A DNA stretch of 64,000 nt from JABWBH01 sp964526695 (GCA_964526695.1 CAZGJA010000130.1:1-64000); one strand, 5' to 3'. Shown: positions 1 to 9,579, counted from the first letter of the stretch. The notes: generated from the sequence alone by a model not told the origin. Translations and numbers: made by a program.

Positions 1-122
1 GCGCTGTGGCAGGTTTTGAAGGGCCCATGGAAATCGCGGCGCCGGAGAAGGACTCCGGTGGCGCCGATCTCCCCCCTGGCGCGCTGCGCCGCCTAAAGTT
101 GGCGGGCGCAGAGAATGGGGTT

Positions 123-323
123 TTACCACGGGCTGCTAAACGCGTCATCCGCCTGCAAGCTGTACGACTCGCCGTACAGCTCGCGGCCTCCGCAGTAGCT
201 CAGATAATAGGAGTCATGCACTTGAAGTTCTGTCATGCATAGACTGTCACGAATGACCTCAAACGCAGCCGCGCGATAAGCGGCAGTGGTTACGAGAACA
301 AGAGCCATGGCTAAGCATCTCAT
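123..323 (-). CDS. Small secreted hypothetical protein (66 aa)
   Basis: The product is not recognised. The predicted protein starts with a short basic and hydrophobic segment (MRCLAMALVLVTTAAYRAAA) that looks like a Sec signal peptide. The remaining 45 or so residues contain two cysteines and many Tyr and Ser residues, ending in SSPW before a TAA stop. The ATG at 323 was chosen because a GAGGA-like Shine-Dalgarno lies about 8 bases upstream and because the signal peptide begins exactly there; the frame is open further upstream. It lies just downstream of, and in the same direction as, the broken subtilisin gene. It could be a small exported protein or a chance open frame. Confidence 0.4.
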   Translation of the reverse strand: MRCLAMALVLVTTAAYRAAAFEVIRDSLCMTELQVHDSYYLSYCGGRELYGESYSLQADDAFSSPW

Positions 324-369
324 GGGTTCGTCCTCATTGAAAGTCCCCCCGATGGGAAGCACCCGGTCA

Positions 370-2405
370 TTATTGGAAATTATGCCGCGAGGCAAGCGTA
401 AACGCCTGCGAGGTCAGATTGTTGGATCCATCGATTCGCTCGACTCGAACGCGGTAATCGTACTGCTGACCCTCGGCGGGTTGTTCGGCGCGCACCTGCT
501 CCACATTGTCAACGTCCGATTCGGAGGAAGTGATCGCGGTCCATGATCCTCCCCCGACAGGGCGGCGCTCAAGGAAGATGTCGAGATTACCAGGAGAATC
601 GGTCACGGCGGTATCCTCATCCACCATTTCTCGCTGCCAGACGCAGGTCAATACGACATCATCGCCGGCATCTGGTGTATTCAGATAGTAGGTTTCGCTG
701 GCACTCGGCACCAGCGCATCGTCGACAAGCCTGCTGCGGTGCCGGACCGAACGCTTTGTTTCCAGCATCCCAAACCCGCCTTGATCGTCCCAGCCGGTCT
801 GTGGGGGATTTCCGAAATCTGGCAACTTCCCGTAATCCGTCGCGTGGACGAGGATCGCATGAATCTGCCGAGGGCTCAAACTGGGCTGGGCTTCGAGCAG
901 CAGGGCGATCGTCCCGGTGACATGAGGTGCAGCGAAGCTCGTGCCTTCCACGGCAGTAAACGCAAGTACGTCTTCACAGCCGGAACATTGTTGTGGAGGA
1001 CACGTGTCGCATCGAAATGCCCAACTGGTGGTCGTTATTCCAACGCCGGGCGCACAGAGGTCCGGCTTGCTTCGGCCATCGTCGGTCGGTCCTTGAGCTA
1101 CGTCATAATAAATGATGGAATCATCGCGATCCTCGCTGTTATTGTCGTTATAGCCGCCAACAGAGACGCAGTTGTAGGCGCCTGAAGGTGGCGACAATTC
1201 ATGGACCACTTCGTCGAGGTTTCCGCAGGAGTGAACAAAGGGTGCTCCACCTACATCTACCAGCCAGTCAACGTAGAGCGATGCGAAATGATCCTCGTCC
1301 GTGTCGGTTTCTTCGTCGGGATCACCGTACGCTACCTTCCCACGACTGTAGTTGATAACTTGAGCTTGTGGTCCAGGGTCTGAGATATTGCCAATGACCG
1401 CCCATTCGAACGCAGGCAAAGTCCGACTCCACGTTTCAACCTCGTAGTCTCACTGCTCGCAGTCACCTGGGGGGCAATTCTCGTTGCAGGGTCCACAGGG
1501 TGAACCACCTCTGCCGTATGCCAGTTTAGCATTAACCAAGGTTGCTTCGTATGCGACCCCGACAAGTTCATCGCCGCTTGTTCCACAGGGATCGTCGTCA
1601 GGCTCACAGAATATGACCCCGGCACCTCGGTTCCGTGACCACTGAACGAACAGGTATTGCCGGGAAACTTGCACCCTTCGATATCGGTGGAAAAATCGCG
1701 CTCATCTCCAGAGTCGGCCGTGGGCAGACGCGGGTGAGCGTACACGACGCCATCGTCGACGATAGCCACCTTGACACCGGCTCCGGTATAGGCCGTTCCC
1801 GAGTTTGGGCAGTGTACTTGGTCGGCTTTGATGTTGACCCGGCTGTTGTCCAGCATCGGGCCCATCGGAATGTCAAAACTGACGCGCTTGATGGAAGCCG
1901 TCGCGCGGAGCGTCTCAAACGCCGGCCGGTTTGCGCGGACTGCGAGCAGCTTGCTCGAATCGCTGACGCGGCGGACTTTGTCACCGAGCACCGATCGCAG
2001 GCTCTCGTAAACGTCTGGGACGGACTCTTCGACAATCTTCGCGTACTCCTCGTGATAGGCTCGGTACGCGGCCTTCTGGATGGAGACGATCACTTCGTCG
2101 TACGCCTTGGCCTCGGCGTAGACCGCGTCCACCCTTTCCTTGGTGAGATTTTCGTTGCAGCCCTCCTCAAACTCTTCCGCGAGCATTTCCCATGCGCGCC
2201 ACAGGCGGGTGCATTCGTTGGTTTCTTCGGGCGTGGGAAGCAGCTCCTCGAGATTCAGCGGGGTGCGGCACAACTCGACGGAGACGATCAGCGCGTGCTC
2301 TTCGTCAGGCTTTTCGTCCATGAGGCGCTGCACGTCCGCGTCGATGATTGGTCCTTCGGCGCGTGCGACGCGAGGCGTGATCGGCATCATCGTCAAAGCG
2401 AACAT
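370..2405 (-). pseudogene. Subtilisin-like (S8) serine protease, disrupted by a frameshift and an in-frame stop
   Basis: This is a secreted S8-family protease read in two frames. The first frame (2405 to about 1630) has a signal-like start, a long propeptide and the catalytic Asp motif VAIVDDGV, then reaches SGHGTEV, the catalytic His region. There the homology moves to another frame, which continues to a TGA at 1450-1452. The same frame goes on beyond the stop through PDLCAPGV and the catalytic Ser motif GTSFAAPHVTG to a TAA at 370. All three catalytic residues are therefore encoded, but not in one open frame. The C-terminal third, after the protease domain, looks like a beta-rich extracellular domain. 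The start is uncertain because the frame is open further upstream. Either this is a decayed gene or there are two assembly errors. Confidence 0.8.
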
Positions 2406-2814
2406 GGCCGCTGCTGCCGCAGCGCCGCGGCTGCGTCCGTCGATTCGACCCCGGGCAAGGCGCGAGAGGTCACGTCGGGCGCGTGCGTGCGCGCGGAATA
2501 AACCCCGCGGCTCGCTTGGACCGCGCGCGAAGGTAGAGAGAGAGAGAACCCGCCCCCGTTACGCCGGGGCATTCCCGGACAGCATCGATCCTCACTCGGA
2601 CCTCCTTTCGGCTTTGGCAAGCCTCATCCGGCCCGATCGTGTGGGTATTCTACCTCGGGGTAGGTTGGCCGGCAAGGGGTTCCCATCCGCTGTCCTCAGG
2701 TACCCGCCCCTGCCAAAGCGTCGATCTTGGCGCGCGGCTGCTGGACGGGTATGAATACGGGTCTGCGAACAGGACGCTGGCTTGGGGCGAGGGGCGGCGA
2801 CCTTGTGGACCCAT
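2406..2814. other. Intergenic, no gene seen
   Basis: This gap lies between the protease start and the tRNA. It contains a short AG dinucleotide run near 2531-2545 and otherwise GC-rich sequence. No open frame here has family-like composition. It should hold the promoters for the tRNA and the protease, but no convincing -35/-10 pair was found. Confidence 0.5.
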
Positions 2815-2898
2815 GCCCGGGTGGCGGAATTGGCAGACGCGCATGGTTGAGGGCCATGTAGCCGCAAGGCTGTGGAGGTTCAAGTCCTCTTCCGGGCA
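2815..2898 (+). tRNA. tRNA-Leu (anticodon GAG)
   Basis: An 84-base cloverleaf with a 7-bp acceptor stem, GCCCGGG pairing with TCCGGGC, and discriminator A. The D-arm contains GGCGGAATTGGCAGACGC, typical of tRNA-Leu. The anticodon stem CATGG/CCATG closes the loop TTGAGGG, giving anticodon GAG at 2849-2851. A long variable arm (class II) and the T-arm GAGGTTCAAGTCCTC follow. The 3' CCA is not encoded. It reads leucine CTC/CTT codons. Confidence 0.96.
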
Positions 2899-2952
2899 CT
2901 TTCCCCCGCGACGCGACCCTCGGCGTCGCGGCACGCCCTCACGGAAGCCGCC

Positions 2953-3393
2953 ATGCCGGTTGAAACGCATCGATTGGAAGTTGCCACCCGGGGCGGATCG
3001 CACGTCGTGGACCTGACGGGTTCGGTCCGCAAGCTCGTCCGAGGGTCCGTCATCGCCGACGGGCTGGTGAACGTCTGCGTGGTCGGTTCCACCGAGGGAA
3101 TCACAACCACCGAGTTCGAGCCGGGGCTGGCGACGCGCGACCTGGCCGAGGCGTTCGAGCGGCTCGCGCCCCGCGACGGCGAGTACCTGCACGAGCAAAC
3201 GTGGCGCGACGACAACGGCCACAGCCACGTCTGCGCGTCGATACTCGGTCCTTCGATTACGGTTCCGCTGTCTGTCGGCGAGCTTGTCCTGGGAACGTGG
3301 CAGCAGATTGTGCTGATCGACTTCGACACGCGCCCGCGCCAGCGAACGATCGTTATCACCCTCATAGGCGCGGCCGCCGCGCCGCCGCCTTGA
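2953..3393 (+). CDS. UPF0047/YjbQ family protein (secondary thiamine-phosphate synthase-like)
   Basis: A 146-residue protein of the YjbQ/UPF0047 fold, a small trimeric beta-rich family whose members show weak thiamine-phosphate synthase activity; the true physiological role is unsettled. Family hallmarks are the central GITTTEFEPG stretch, HEQTWRDDNGHSHVCASILG with its conserved histidines, and the C-terminal block LGTWQQIVLIDFDTRPR. Length matches the family (about 130-150 aa). The ATG at 2953 is used because the family alignment begins there; the frame is open upstream but runs into the tRNA. It stands alone downstream of the tRNA. Confidence 0.88.
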   Translation: MPVETHRLEVATRGGSHVVDLTGSVRKLVRGSVIADGLVNVCVVGSTEGITTTEFEPGLATRDLAEAFERLAPRDGEYLHEQTWRDDNGHSHVCASILGPSITVPLSVGELVLGTWQQIVLIDFDTRPRQRTIVITLIGAAAAPPP

Positions 3394-3607
3394 CCCCGCG
3401 CCGCCGCTTACCGCGGATCTTGGGCACGGAGCCCGCCGATAACGCAGGATGATCGTCCGACCTCCGCGTTGCGCGAAAACCAGCAGCTTGGAGTGTCGAT
3501 AGGGCTGGGGGCGCAGCGCGTCGCTCGCGATGGCCCGGCTCCGCGCCGACGTGCGCACGGCGTCGCCCAGGTGTAATGGACTCGTTCTTTTTGGAGGCAC
3601 GCTATCG

Positions 3608-4831
3608 ATGCAAACCCAACGGTCCCGCCGCCTCTGTTCGTTCCTCCTGACGCTGTTGATCACCGCCGTGGGCTGGGGCGCCCCATCGGCGCCGATCGCC
3701 ACGTCGGAGGAGCCGGCGCTGCGTACCGAAGTGCTGGTCGGCATGTCCACGGCGCTGAGCGGACCGGCCGCGGACCTGGGTCTGGGCATGCGCGCCGGCG
3801 TCGAAGCGGCGTTCGCGGCGTACAACCGCAGGACCGACAAGCCGGCGCACCTCACGCTCGCCCTGAAGGCGCTGGATGACGGTTACGAGCCAAGCCGGGC
3901 GGCCCCGAATGTGCGCGAGCTGATCGAAATGCATCACGTCGCCGCGATTCTGGGCAACGTCGGAACGCCGACCGCGGTGGTCTCGATCCCGATCGCGTCG
4001 CAGGCAAAGGTGCCGTTCATCGGCGCCTTCACCGGGGCAGGCGTGCTGCGCCCCAACCCACCGAACCGCTACGTCATCAACTACCGGGCGAGCTATACGG
4101 AGGAGTGCGCCGCCATGGTGGACGCGCTGGTGGCGCACGCGGGACTGACGCCGACGGACATCGCGCTCTTCACGCAGCGCGACGCTTATGGGGATGACGG
4201 CTACAACTCGGCGATGAAGGCGATGAAGCGCCACGGGCTGAAGGACGAAAACGCCATTATCCACGGGCGCTACGAGCGGAACTCGGTCGCGGTGGAGCAC
4301 GCGCTGGCGGACATGATCTCCGGCGGAGAGCCGCCCAAGGCGGTCATCATGGTCGGCACGGCGATCGCGTCGGCGAAACTCGTTCGATTGGCGCGGGAAT
4401 ACGACCTTCGAACGCGATTCCTGAGCGTCTCGTTCGTGGGGACGGCGAAGCTGGCGGCGGAGCTGGGCGAGATCGGCGACGGCGTGATCGTGACCCAGGT
4501 GGTTCCGCACTACGACGCAGACCTGCCGATCGTGAAGGAGTTCCACGCCGCGCTCCCGCCGGATGCGACCTTCCACAAGGACTTCTGCGCGCTGGAGGGG
4601 TTCGTGGCCGCGAAGGTGTTTCTGCACGCCCTGGATGGCATCTCCGGTCCCGTCACCTCCGAGAGCATCGTCGAGGCGATGGAAGGGCTGGGTGAGTTCG
4701 ACAATGGGCTGGGCGAGCCGCTGAAGCTCTCGGCGGAGCGGCATCAGGCGAGCATGCGCGTGTGGCCCACCGTGTTGCGCGGCGGGGCGCCGCATCCGAT
4801 GAAGTGGGAGGAACTCAAGTCGCAGCCATGA
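3608..4831 (+). CDS. Periplasmic branched-chain-amino-acid-type ligand-binding protein (Peripla_BP_6)
   Basis: A 407-residue exported receptor. The signal peptide runs from the N-terminus (MQTQRSRRLCSFLLTLLIT) to roughly residue 30. The mature part is a LivJ/AmiC-like two-lobe binding protein: VLVGMSTALSGPAADLGLGM is the typical first strand, with DDGYEPSRAAPN and the NVGTPTAVVSIPIA hinge following. A GGAGG Shine-Dalgarno lies upstream of ATG 3608. No ABC permease or ATPase gene is adjacent. Instead the stop codon overlaps the start of a hybrid histidine kinase by four bases (ATGA). The protein is therefore more likely a ligand sensor for that kinase than part of an importer. The ligand is unknown. 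Confidence 0.87.
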   Translation: MQTQRSRRLCSFLLTLLITAVGWGAPSAPIATSEEPALRTEVLVGMSTALSGPAADLGLGMRAGVEAAFAAYNRRTDKPAHLTLALKALDDGYEPSRAAPNVRELIEMHHVAAILGNVGTPTAVVSIPIASQAKVPFIGAFTGAGVLRPNPPNRYVINYRASYTEECAAMVDALVAHAGLTPTDIALFTQRDAYGDDGYNSAMKAMKRHGLKDENAIIHGRYERNSVAVEHALADMISGGEPPKAVIMVGTAIASAKLVRLAREYDLRTRFLSVSFVGTAKLAAELGEIGDGVIVTQVVPHYDADLPIVKEFHAALPPDATFHKDFCALEGFVAAKVFLHALDGISGPVTSESIVEAMEGLGEFDNGLGEPLKLSAERHQASMRVWPTVLRGGAPHPMKWEELKSQP

Positions 4832-7248
4832 CGGCGAGCCTGCCGACACCCCTGGCGCCGCGCAATGCCCAGGACTCGACGGTCCGGCGGGTGTGGTTCC
4901 TCGCCGCGCTGGCGGTCGGCGTGGGCTTGATGCTCCTGGCGGCGGGCCGCGTGGCACAGAGTCGCATCCGCGCGGCGCGAGACCAGAGCGACCAGGCGCA
5001 GGGGCAGGCGCTGGCGGTGGTGCGCGCCATTGACCGGCGGATCACCGTTCTCCGCGATTCGATCCTCTGCACGATGGACGCCGGGAGGACGGATCACTCC
5101 GACGTCGAGGGGCTGCCCCATGATGACACGCTCGAACTGATCCGCTCGGCGCCGGTCTCGCTTGCCGCGATCAGCGCGTCTTCGCAGAGCATCGTCCGCG
5201 TTCTCGATGCGCTGCTGCCTCTGCTGGACTCCCTCACCCGGCAAGCTGAGGGCGGGTTCGACTGGGCCGGTCGATATGACCGGACCCTGACCGGTTTTGC
5301 GAGCACCCGGGCGGACGTCCTGGGACAACTGGAATCCCTCCGCGGCATTGTGGCGCAGGCGGAGGGCCGGGTTCGCCTCAAGCGAACGGCGGAGGTTCGC
5401 AAGCTGCTCAGCGACGGCGTGTCCGCCCACGAAGCGAAAGCGAAGGACATCTTCGGGCAGACCGATCCGACGATTCGCTTCGCCGACCTCAAGGCCACGC
5501 TCGGCGACCTGATGCTCCTGTGCGAACGGGTCTCGGCGGCCAGCTCCAACGACGCGCTGACCGATCTGGAGAAGAACCAGATCGCGCCGACGCTGGCGCG
5601 TCTGGCCCGCCAGGCGAAGGCGGTTACGGAACAGAGCGAGGACGCCGTATTCCCGCCGGACGCGGCCGCATCGGTGGAAGCGGGAATGATCGCGGCGCGA
5701 TCGGCGCCGAACGCCGATGCGGGCGACGGGCTGTGTTCCCTTGCGATGCGCCGCGCCGAGTTGCTGGAAGAGGCTCGACGCCTGAGGGAAAGCGCCGCGC
5801 GGACCATCGACGCCGTGCGCGCGGGGCAGGCGCAGCTCACAACGGCCGCGGGTGAATTCGCGCAGGAGCTGGGAGCGGAGTCCGAGGCGTTCGCCACTTC
5901 GGCCATGCGCCGCGTGATGCTTGCGGCGGCGCTGGGCGGGCTGATCTTCCTGTTCATGACCTCGCGCATCGCCGCTCACATCCGCGAGCAGGTGCGCATC
6001 ATTGAGGACGCCAAGGTTCACCTGGAGGTGGCTCTCGCCGCCGCGGACGCCGCCAACCGCGCCAAGAGCGCTTTCCTGGCGAACATGAGCCACGAAATCC
6101 GCACGCCGATGACGGCCATCCTCGGCTATGCCGACCTGCTGCTGGAACCGGCGCAGGCGCCGAGGGACCGCCTCGACGCGGTGCAGACCATCCGCCGCAA
6201 CGGGGAGCACCTGCTGTCCATCATCAACGACATCCTCGACCTGTCCAAGATCGAAGCGGGGCGCATGGTCATCGAGCAGATCGACGTCGATCCGCTGACG
6301 GTGATCGAAGAGGTCTTTTCGCTCATGCAGGTTCGCGCGAAAGGCAAGGGCCTGACGCTGGTCAGCGACTTGGTCTTCCCGCAGCCCGTGATCATCCGTT
6401 CGGACCCCACGCGCCTGCGGCAGATCCTCGTCAACCTGGTGGGCAACGCGATCAAGTTCACGGAGACGGGCGGCGTGACCGTGCGGACGAGCTTCGTGCC
6501 CGCGCCACAGCCGCGCATGCGCTTCTCCGTGCAGGACACGGGCATCGGCATCGACCCGGCCGCGCTCTCCAATCTGTTCCAGCCCTTCACGCAGGCGGAC
6601 GTTTCGACGACGCGGCGCTTCGGCGGCACCGGGCTGGGGCTGACCATCTCTCAGCGGCTGGCGACCATGCTCGGCGGCGACATCGAGGTCGAGAGCACAC
6701 CGGGCGAGGGCAGCACGTTCACCGTGTGGATCGGATGTGAGAGCGTCAGCGAGGACGACATGCGCTTCGAAGCGCCTCTGGCGGAGTCCGCAGGGCAGTC
6801 CGCTCGATCGTCCGGCGAACCGGCGCGCCTCAGCGCCCACATTCTCCTGGCCGAGGACGGACCCGACAATCAGCGGCTCATCTCCTACCACCTGCGCAAG
6901 GCCGGCGCCACGGTCACGATCGCGGAGAACGGTCGAATCGCCGTGGAGCGCGCGCTCGCCGCGCTGCGGGAGGGACGTCCGTTCGACGTGATTCTCATGG
7001 ACATGCAGATGCCGGAGATGGACGGTTACACGGCCTCGAGCCTGCTGCGCGCCGAGGGGTTCCGCGGTCCGATCGTAGCGCTGACGGCGCACGCCATGTC
7101 CGGCGACCGCGACAAGTGCATCCACGCCGGCTGCAGCGATTACCTGACCAAGCCCATCGACCGCGATCGTCTGCTCGCCACCTGCGCCGCGCTCTCCTCG
7201 CGATCCGCCCGATCCCACCCGCCGGCCCACCCCGTCGGCGCCGCATGA
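4828..7248 (+). CDS. Hybrid sensor histidine kinase with C-terminal receiver domain
   Basis: An 806-residue inner-membrane sensor. The first membrane segment is about residues 22-41. A large, helix-rich periplasmic domain of about 320 residues follows, then a second membrane segment at about 363-382 and a short coiled linker. The HisKA domain has NMSHEIRTPM with the phospho-accepting His at residue 422. The HATPase domain carries the N box (NLVGNAIKF), DTGIGID and GGTGLGLTIS. The receiver domain has the acidic pair in LLAEDGPDN, the phospho-acceptor Asp725 in LMDMQMPEMDG, and the Lys in YLTKPID. No HAMP domain is evident. Its start overlaps the stop of the binding-protein gene, implying translational coupling and a receptor-kinase partnership. 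No output-domain regulator is adjacent, so the downstream target is unknown. Confidence 0.93.
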   Translation: MTASLPTPLAPRNAQDSTVRRVWFLAALAVGVGLMLLAAGRVAQSRIRAARDQSDQAQGQALAVVRAIDRRITVLRDSILCTMDAGRTDHSDVEGLPHDDTLELIRSAPVSLAAISASSQSIVRVLDALLPLLDSLTRQAEGGFDWAGRYDRTLTGFASTRADVLGQLESLRGIVAQAEGRVRLKRTAEVRKLLSDGVSAHEAKAKDIFGQTDPTIRFADLKATLGDLMLLCERVSAASSNDALTDLEKNQIAPTLARLARQAKAVTEQSEDAVFPPDAAASVEAGMIAARSAPNADAGDGLCSLAMRRAELLEEARRLRESAARTIDAVRAGQAQLTTAAGEFAQELGAESEAFATSAMRRVMLAAALGGLIFLFMTSRIAAHIREQVRIIEDAKVHLEVALAAADAANRAKSAFLANMSHEIRTPMTAILGYADLLLEPAQAPRDRLDAVQTIRRNGEHLLSIINDILDLSKIEAGRMVIEQIDVDPLTVIEEVFSLMQVRAKGKGLTLVSDLVFPQPVIIRSDPTRLRQILVNLVGNAIKFTETGGVTVRTSFVPAPQPRMRFSVQDTGIGIDPAALSNLFQPFTQADVSTTRRFGGTGLGLTISQRLATMLGGDIEVESTPGEGSTFTVWIGCESVSEDDMRFEAPLAESAGQSARSSGEPARLSAHILLAEDGPDNQRLISYHLRKAGATVTIAENGRIAVERALAALREGRPFDVILMDMQMPEMDGYTASSLLRAEGFRGPIVALTAHAMSGDRDKCIHAGCSDYLTKPIDRDRLLATCAALSSRSARSHPPAHPVGAA

Positions 7249-7251
7249 TCG

Positions 7252-8274
7252 TCACTGCTTCGGAGGGTCCGCCGATTCGGGCTTGGGCGGCTGCGGCGCG
7301 TCCGCCTGCTTGTCGGCCTCCGGCGGTTTCAACTCGGGCTTTGCTTCGCTCTCTTCTTTCTCGACGGGCGCGTTGGGCGTCAGCTCTCCGTTGGAAGCCG
7401 GCGCGGGCGTGGCCTTTCGAACGCTGCGGATGAACTTCAGAATGGCGTCGCGCTGTGGATCGATCATTTCGACGGCACCCATTGCACGAATAAAGAACGG
7501 GCCTTTCGGATGCTGCACGACCGCGGCGATGAGCTTCTGCCCGGCGACGTCTCCTTCCTTGGTCTGCTGCTGCGTGCCCTCCACTTCGAGCAAGGTGACT
7601 TTCAGCCCGTTGATTTCCTCGTCCTTGGCAAGCTCACCCACGCTGGGATGGCCGCCTCCCTTCAGCAGATAGCCCTTGCACCAGTTCTTCAGCACCGTCG
7701 TCGTCTTGCCTTTGCGATCGGGCATGAAGGCCACGGTGAGCGTCGCCTTTTTCTTCTTGTCCGACGGATCCGTCAGCCTGAAGGCGTAGAGCAGCTTCTC
7801 GCCGCCGTTTTCCGCCTCGGAGACAGGCCAAGCGATGGGCTCGGTGAACTCGATGAAGGCGATTTTCGGGTCGCGTGGCACAGGAGGAGCGGAACCTGCC
7901 GCGCCGGGTTTCTCATGCTGGTTTTCGGCGATCTTGCCGGCGGCGCCCTTCTTCTTGGGCGAAGACTTCTTGTCGGATGAACTCTTGGCGCTATCCGGGT
8001 CCGACGCTTTGGCGTCCTTGGACCCTTGCTTCTCCTTCGGCTTCGCATCCGGCGCGGGCTGGACGTCCGAATCCCGCGCTGGGCTGTTTGATGACTCCGG
8101 CGAGGCCGGAGCTTTCTCTTGTGCCGATTCCGGCGCTGCCTCCGCGTACTCGGCGGGCGCGGGGGAGGTCTGCTTGGACTCGGGAGGCGTGTCCTTTCGA
8201 CAACCTCCCAGAACCACCACGACGCAGATGAAACTGAGCAAAACCCTGACGACGCTGATCTTCCTGGACCCCAT
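7252..8274 (-). CDS. Hypothetical lipoprotein with Lys/Glu/Pro-rich linker
   Basis: A 340-residue predicted lipoprotein. The signal peptide ends in the lipobox LGGC, so the mature chain would begin at that cysteine and be membrane-anchored. Residues from about 25 to 130 are low-complexity, rich in Ser, Pro, Lys, Glu and Ala. A globular domain of about 165 residues follows (from about IAFIEFTEPIAWPVSE), and then another acidic, Pro-rich tail. No family was recognised. The ATG at 8274 was preferred over 8307 because a GAAAGG-like ribosome site precedes it and the lipoprotein signal starts there. It converges on the histidine kinase with only three bases between stops. Confidence 0.78.
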   Translation of the reverse strand: MGSRKISVVRVLLSFICVVVVLGGCRKDTPPESKQTSPAPAEYAEAAPESAQEKAPASPESSNSPARDSDVQPAPDAKPKEKQGSKDAKASDPDSAKSSSDKKSSPKKKGAAGKIAENQHEKPGAAGSAPPVPRDPKIAFIEFTEPIAWPVSEAENGGEKLLYAFRLTDPSDKKKKATLTVAFMPDRKGKTTTVLKNWCKGYLLKGGGHPSVGELAKDEEINGLKVTLLEVEGTQQQTKEGDVAGQKLIAAVVQHPKGPFFIRAMGAVEMIDPQRDAILKFIRSVRKATPAPASNGELTPNAPVEKEESEAKPELKPPEADKQADAPQPPKPESADPPKQ

Positions 8275-8532
8275 ACCCGGCCTTTCTGCACTGGACCTGG
8301 AGGGCACCGCGCAAATGACCCCAATATGACTCTGGCGTCAAGCTGCCTGCGCCGCGCGGTCGTTCCGGCTCCCAAGGCGGTCCGTCGGCGCGGGGACTCC
8401 CTCAGGGGGTTCAACGCCGGAACGCACCGGCTCATTGCAGGGTTCCCTTCCCAAAGGTCGGCGAAAGACAGCAGGTTCCGAGCACGGTCGCGGACCTGTG
8501 GGGCGCCCCGATGTTTTCGCGTCGCCCGGTCG

Positions 8533-8567
8533 CCACGACCTGGCGGGTACGCCAGACCGTGCCCCCC
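8533..8567 (+). repeat. Dispersed hairpin repeat family A, copy 1
   Basis: The core is CTGGCG-GGTA-CGCCAG followed by ACCGTGCCcCCC. Similar copies lie at 9732, 11891, 12524 (inverted) and 20749 (inverted), all in intergenic DNA. Confidence 0.8.
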
Positions 8568-8622
8568 TGATTTACGGTCGGAATCCGGTTGCGCCGCTGC
8601 AACGCCTCCCTGGATTCCACAC

Positions 8623-8664
8623 GGGTTGTCCAAACCGGGTTGTCGATACCGGGTTGTCCATACC
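8623..8664 (+). repeat. 14-bp tandem repeat, three units
   Basis: Three consecutive units of the form GGGTTGTCcAtACC (8623-8636, 8637-8650, 8651-8664) differ from each other at only two positions, and a decayed fourth follows. They end 39 bp before the panB start. They could be protein-binding direct repeats or a minisatellite. Confidence 0.85.
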
Positions 8665-8703
8665 GGGTCACGGGGATACGCTTTCAGGACGTCACGCTCA
8701 GCC

Positions 8704-9579
8704 ATGTCCACGCGAACAAAAACCACGCTGTCCACGCTTCAAGCCCGCAAGCGCGAGGGGGTCAAGATCACCGTCCTGACCTGCTACGACGCCGCCATCG
8801 CCCGGCTGATCGAAGCGGCCGAGCTGGACTGCATCCTCGTCGGCGACACGTACGCGGAGGTCTGCCTCGGGCACGCCACCACGCTGCCGGCCACGATGGA
8901 TCAGATGATCACCGTGACCTCCGCCGTTCGACGCGGCGCGCCGAGCGTGTACCTCATCGGCGACATGCCCTTCCTCAGTTATCAGGCCGGCGAGACGGAG
9001 GCGATCCACAACGCGGGGCGGTTCATGGCCGAGGCGGGGTGCGACTGCGTGAAAGTCGAGGTGGACCGCCGGCTGCTGGGGACGGTGGAGGCGATGTGCA
9101 CGGCTTCGATTCCGGTGATGGCGCACCTGGGTCTGCGCCCGCAGTCGGTGCATTCGATCGGCGGATACAAAGTGCAGGGACGCGACGCGGAATCCGCGCG
9201 GCGGCTGATCGAGGATGCGAAGCTGATGGAGCAGGCCGGCGCGGTGGCGCTCCTTCTGGAGGCCGTTCCCGTGGAGCTGGGGAGGATCATCTCGCAGGGC
9301 ACGGCGCTGCCGGTGATCGGGTGCGTGTCGGGCGCGGAGACGGACGGGCAGGTGGTCGTGCTGCACGACATGCTGGGACTGGGAGCGGGGCATCCGCCGC
9401 GGGCCGTACGCACCTACGCGAAGCTCAACGACACACTCGTGCAGGCGTTTCGTGCGTATGCGAAGGACGTGCGCGACGCGCGGTTTCCGCTGGAGGAGTT
9501 CAGCACGCGCATGACGGCGGAGGAGCTGCACAAGCTCGAGAACGCGCCGGGCGAGGGCTCCTCGTCGTCGCACTCGTGA
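8704..9579 (+). CDS. panB: 3-methyl-2-oxobutanoate hydroxymethyltransferase
   Basis: A 291-residue enzyme that adds a hydroxymethyl group from 5,10-methylene-tetrahydrofolate to 2-oxoisovalerate to give ketopantoate, the first step of pantothenate and CoA synthesis in the cytoplasm. Family blocks are ITVLTCYDAAIARLIEAA, ILVGDTYAEVCLGH, LIGDMPFLSYQ, VKVEVD, MAHLGLRPQSVHSIGGYKVQG and LLLEAVP with the catalytic Glu. The usual GDSLGMV motif is replaced by GDTYAEV, so this is a divergent member. The ATG at 8704 matches the usual family start. The C-terminus carries a short Ser-rich tail. No other pantothenate gene is adjacent. Confidence 0.93.
   Translation: MSTRTKTTLSTLQARKREGVKITVLTCYDAAIARLIEAAELDCILVGDTYAEVCLGHATTLPATMDQMITVTSAVRRGAPSVYLIGDMPFLSYQAGETEAIHNAGRFMAEAGCDCVKVEVDRRLLGTVEAMCTASIPVMAHLGLRPQSVHSIGGYKVQGRDAESARRLIEDAKLMEQAGAVALLLEAVPVELGRIISQGTALPVIGCVSGAETDGQVVVLHDMLGLGAGHPPRAVRTYAKLNDTLVQAFRAYAKDVRDARFPLEEFSTRMTAEELHKLENAPGEGSSSSHS

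Larger units (their letters stand above)
8275..8703. other. Intergenic region with repeats upstream of panB
   Basis: This 429-bp divergent gap separates the lipoprotein from panB. It contains one copy of the CTGGCG..CGCCAG hairpin repeat and a three-unit 14-bp tandem repeat ending 40 bp before panB, both listed separately. No additional gene was seen. Confidence 0.6.

Noticed and set aside
1450..1452. TGA as selenocysteine codon in the protease
   Set aside because: No selenocysteine-insertion-like stem-loop was recognised, the position is not a known selenoprotein site, and the gene also has a frameshift, so decay or error is simpler.
4744..7230. A minus-strand open frame of about 830 codons across the histidine kinase
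   Set aside because: It is fully antisense to a gene with complete kinase and receiver motifs, and its own translation lacks any family signature.
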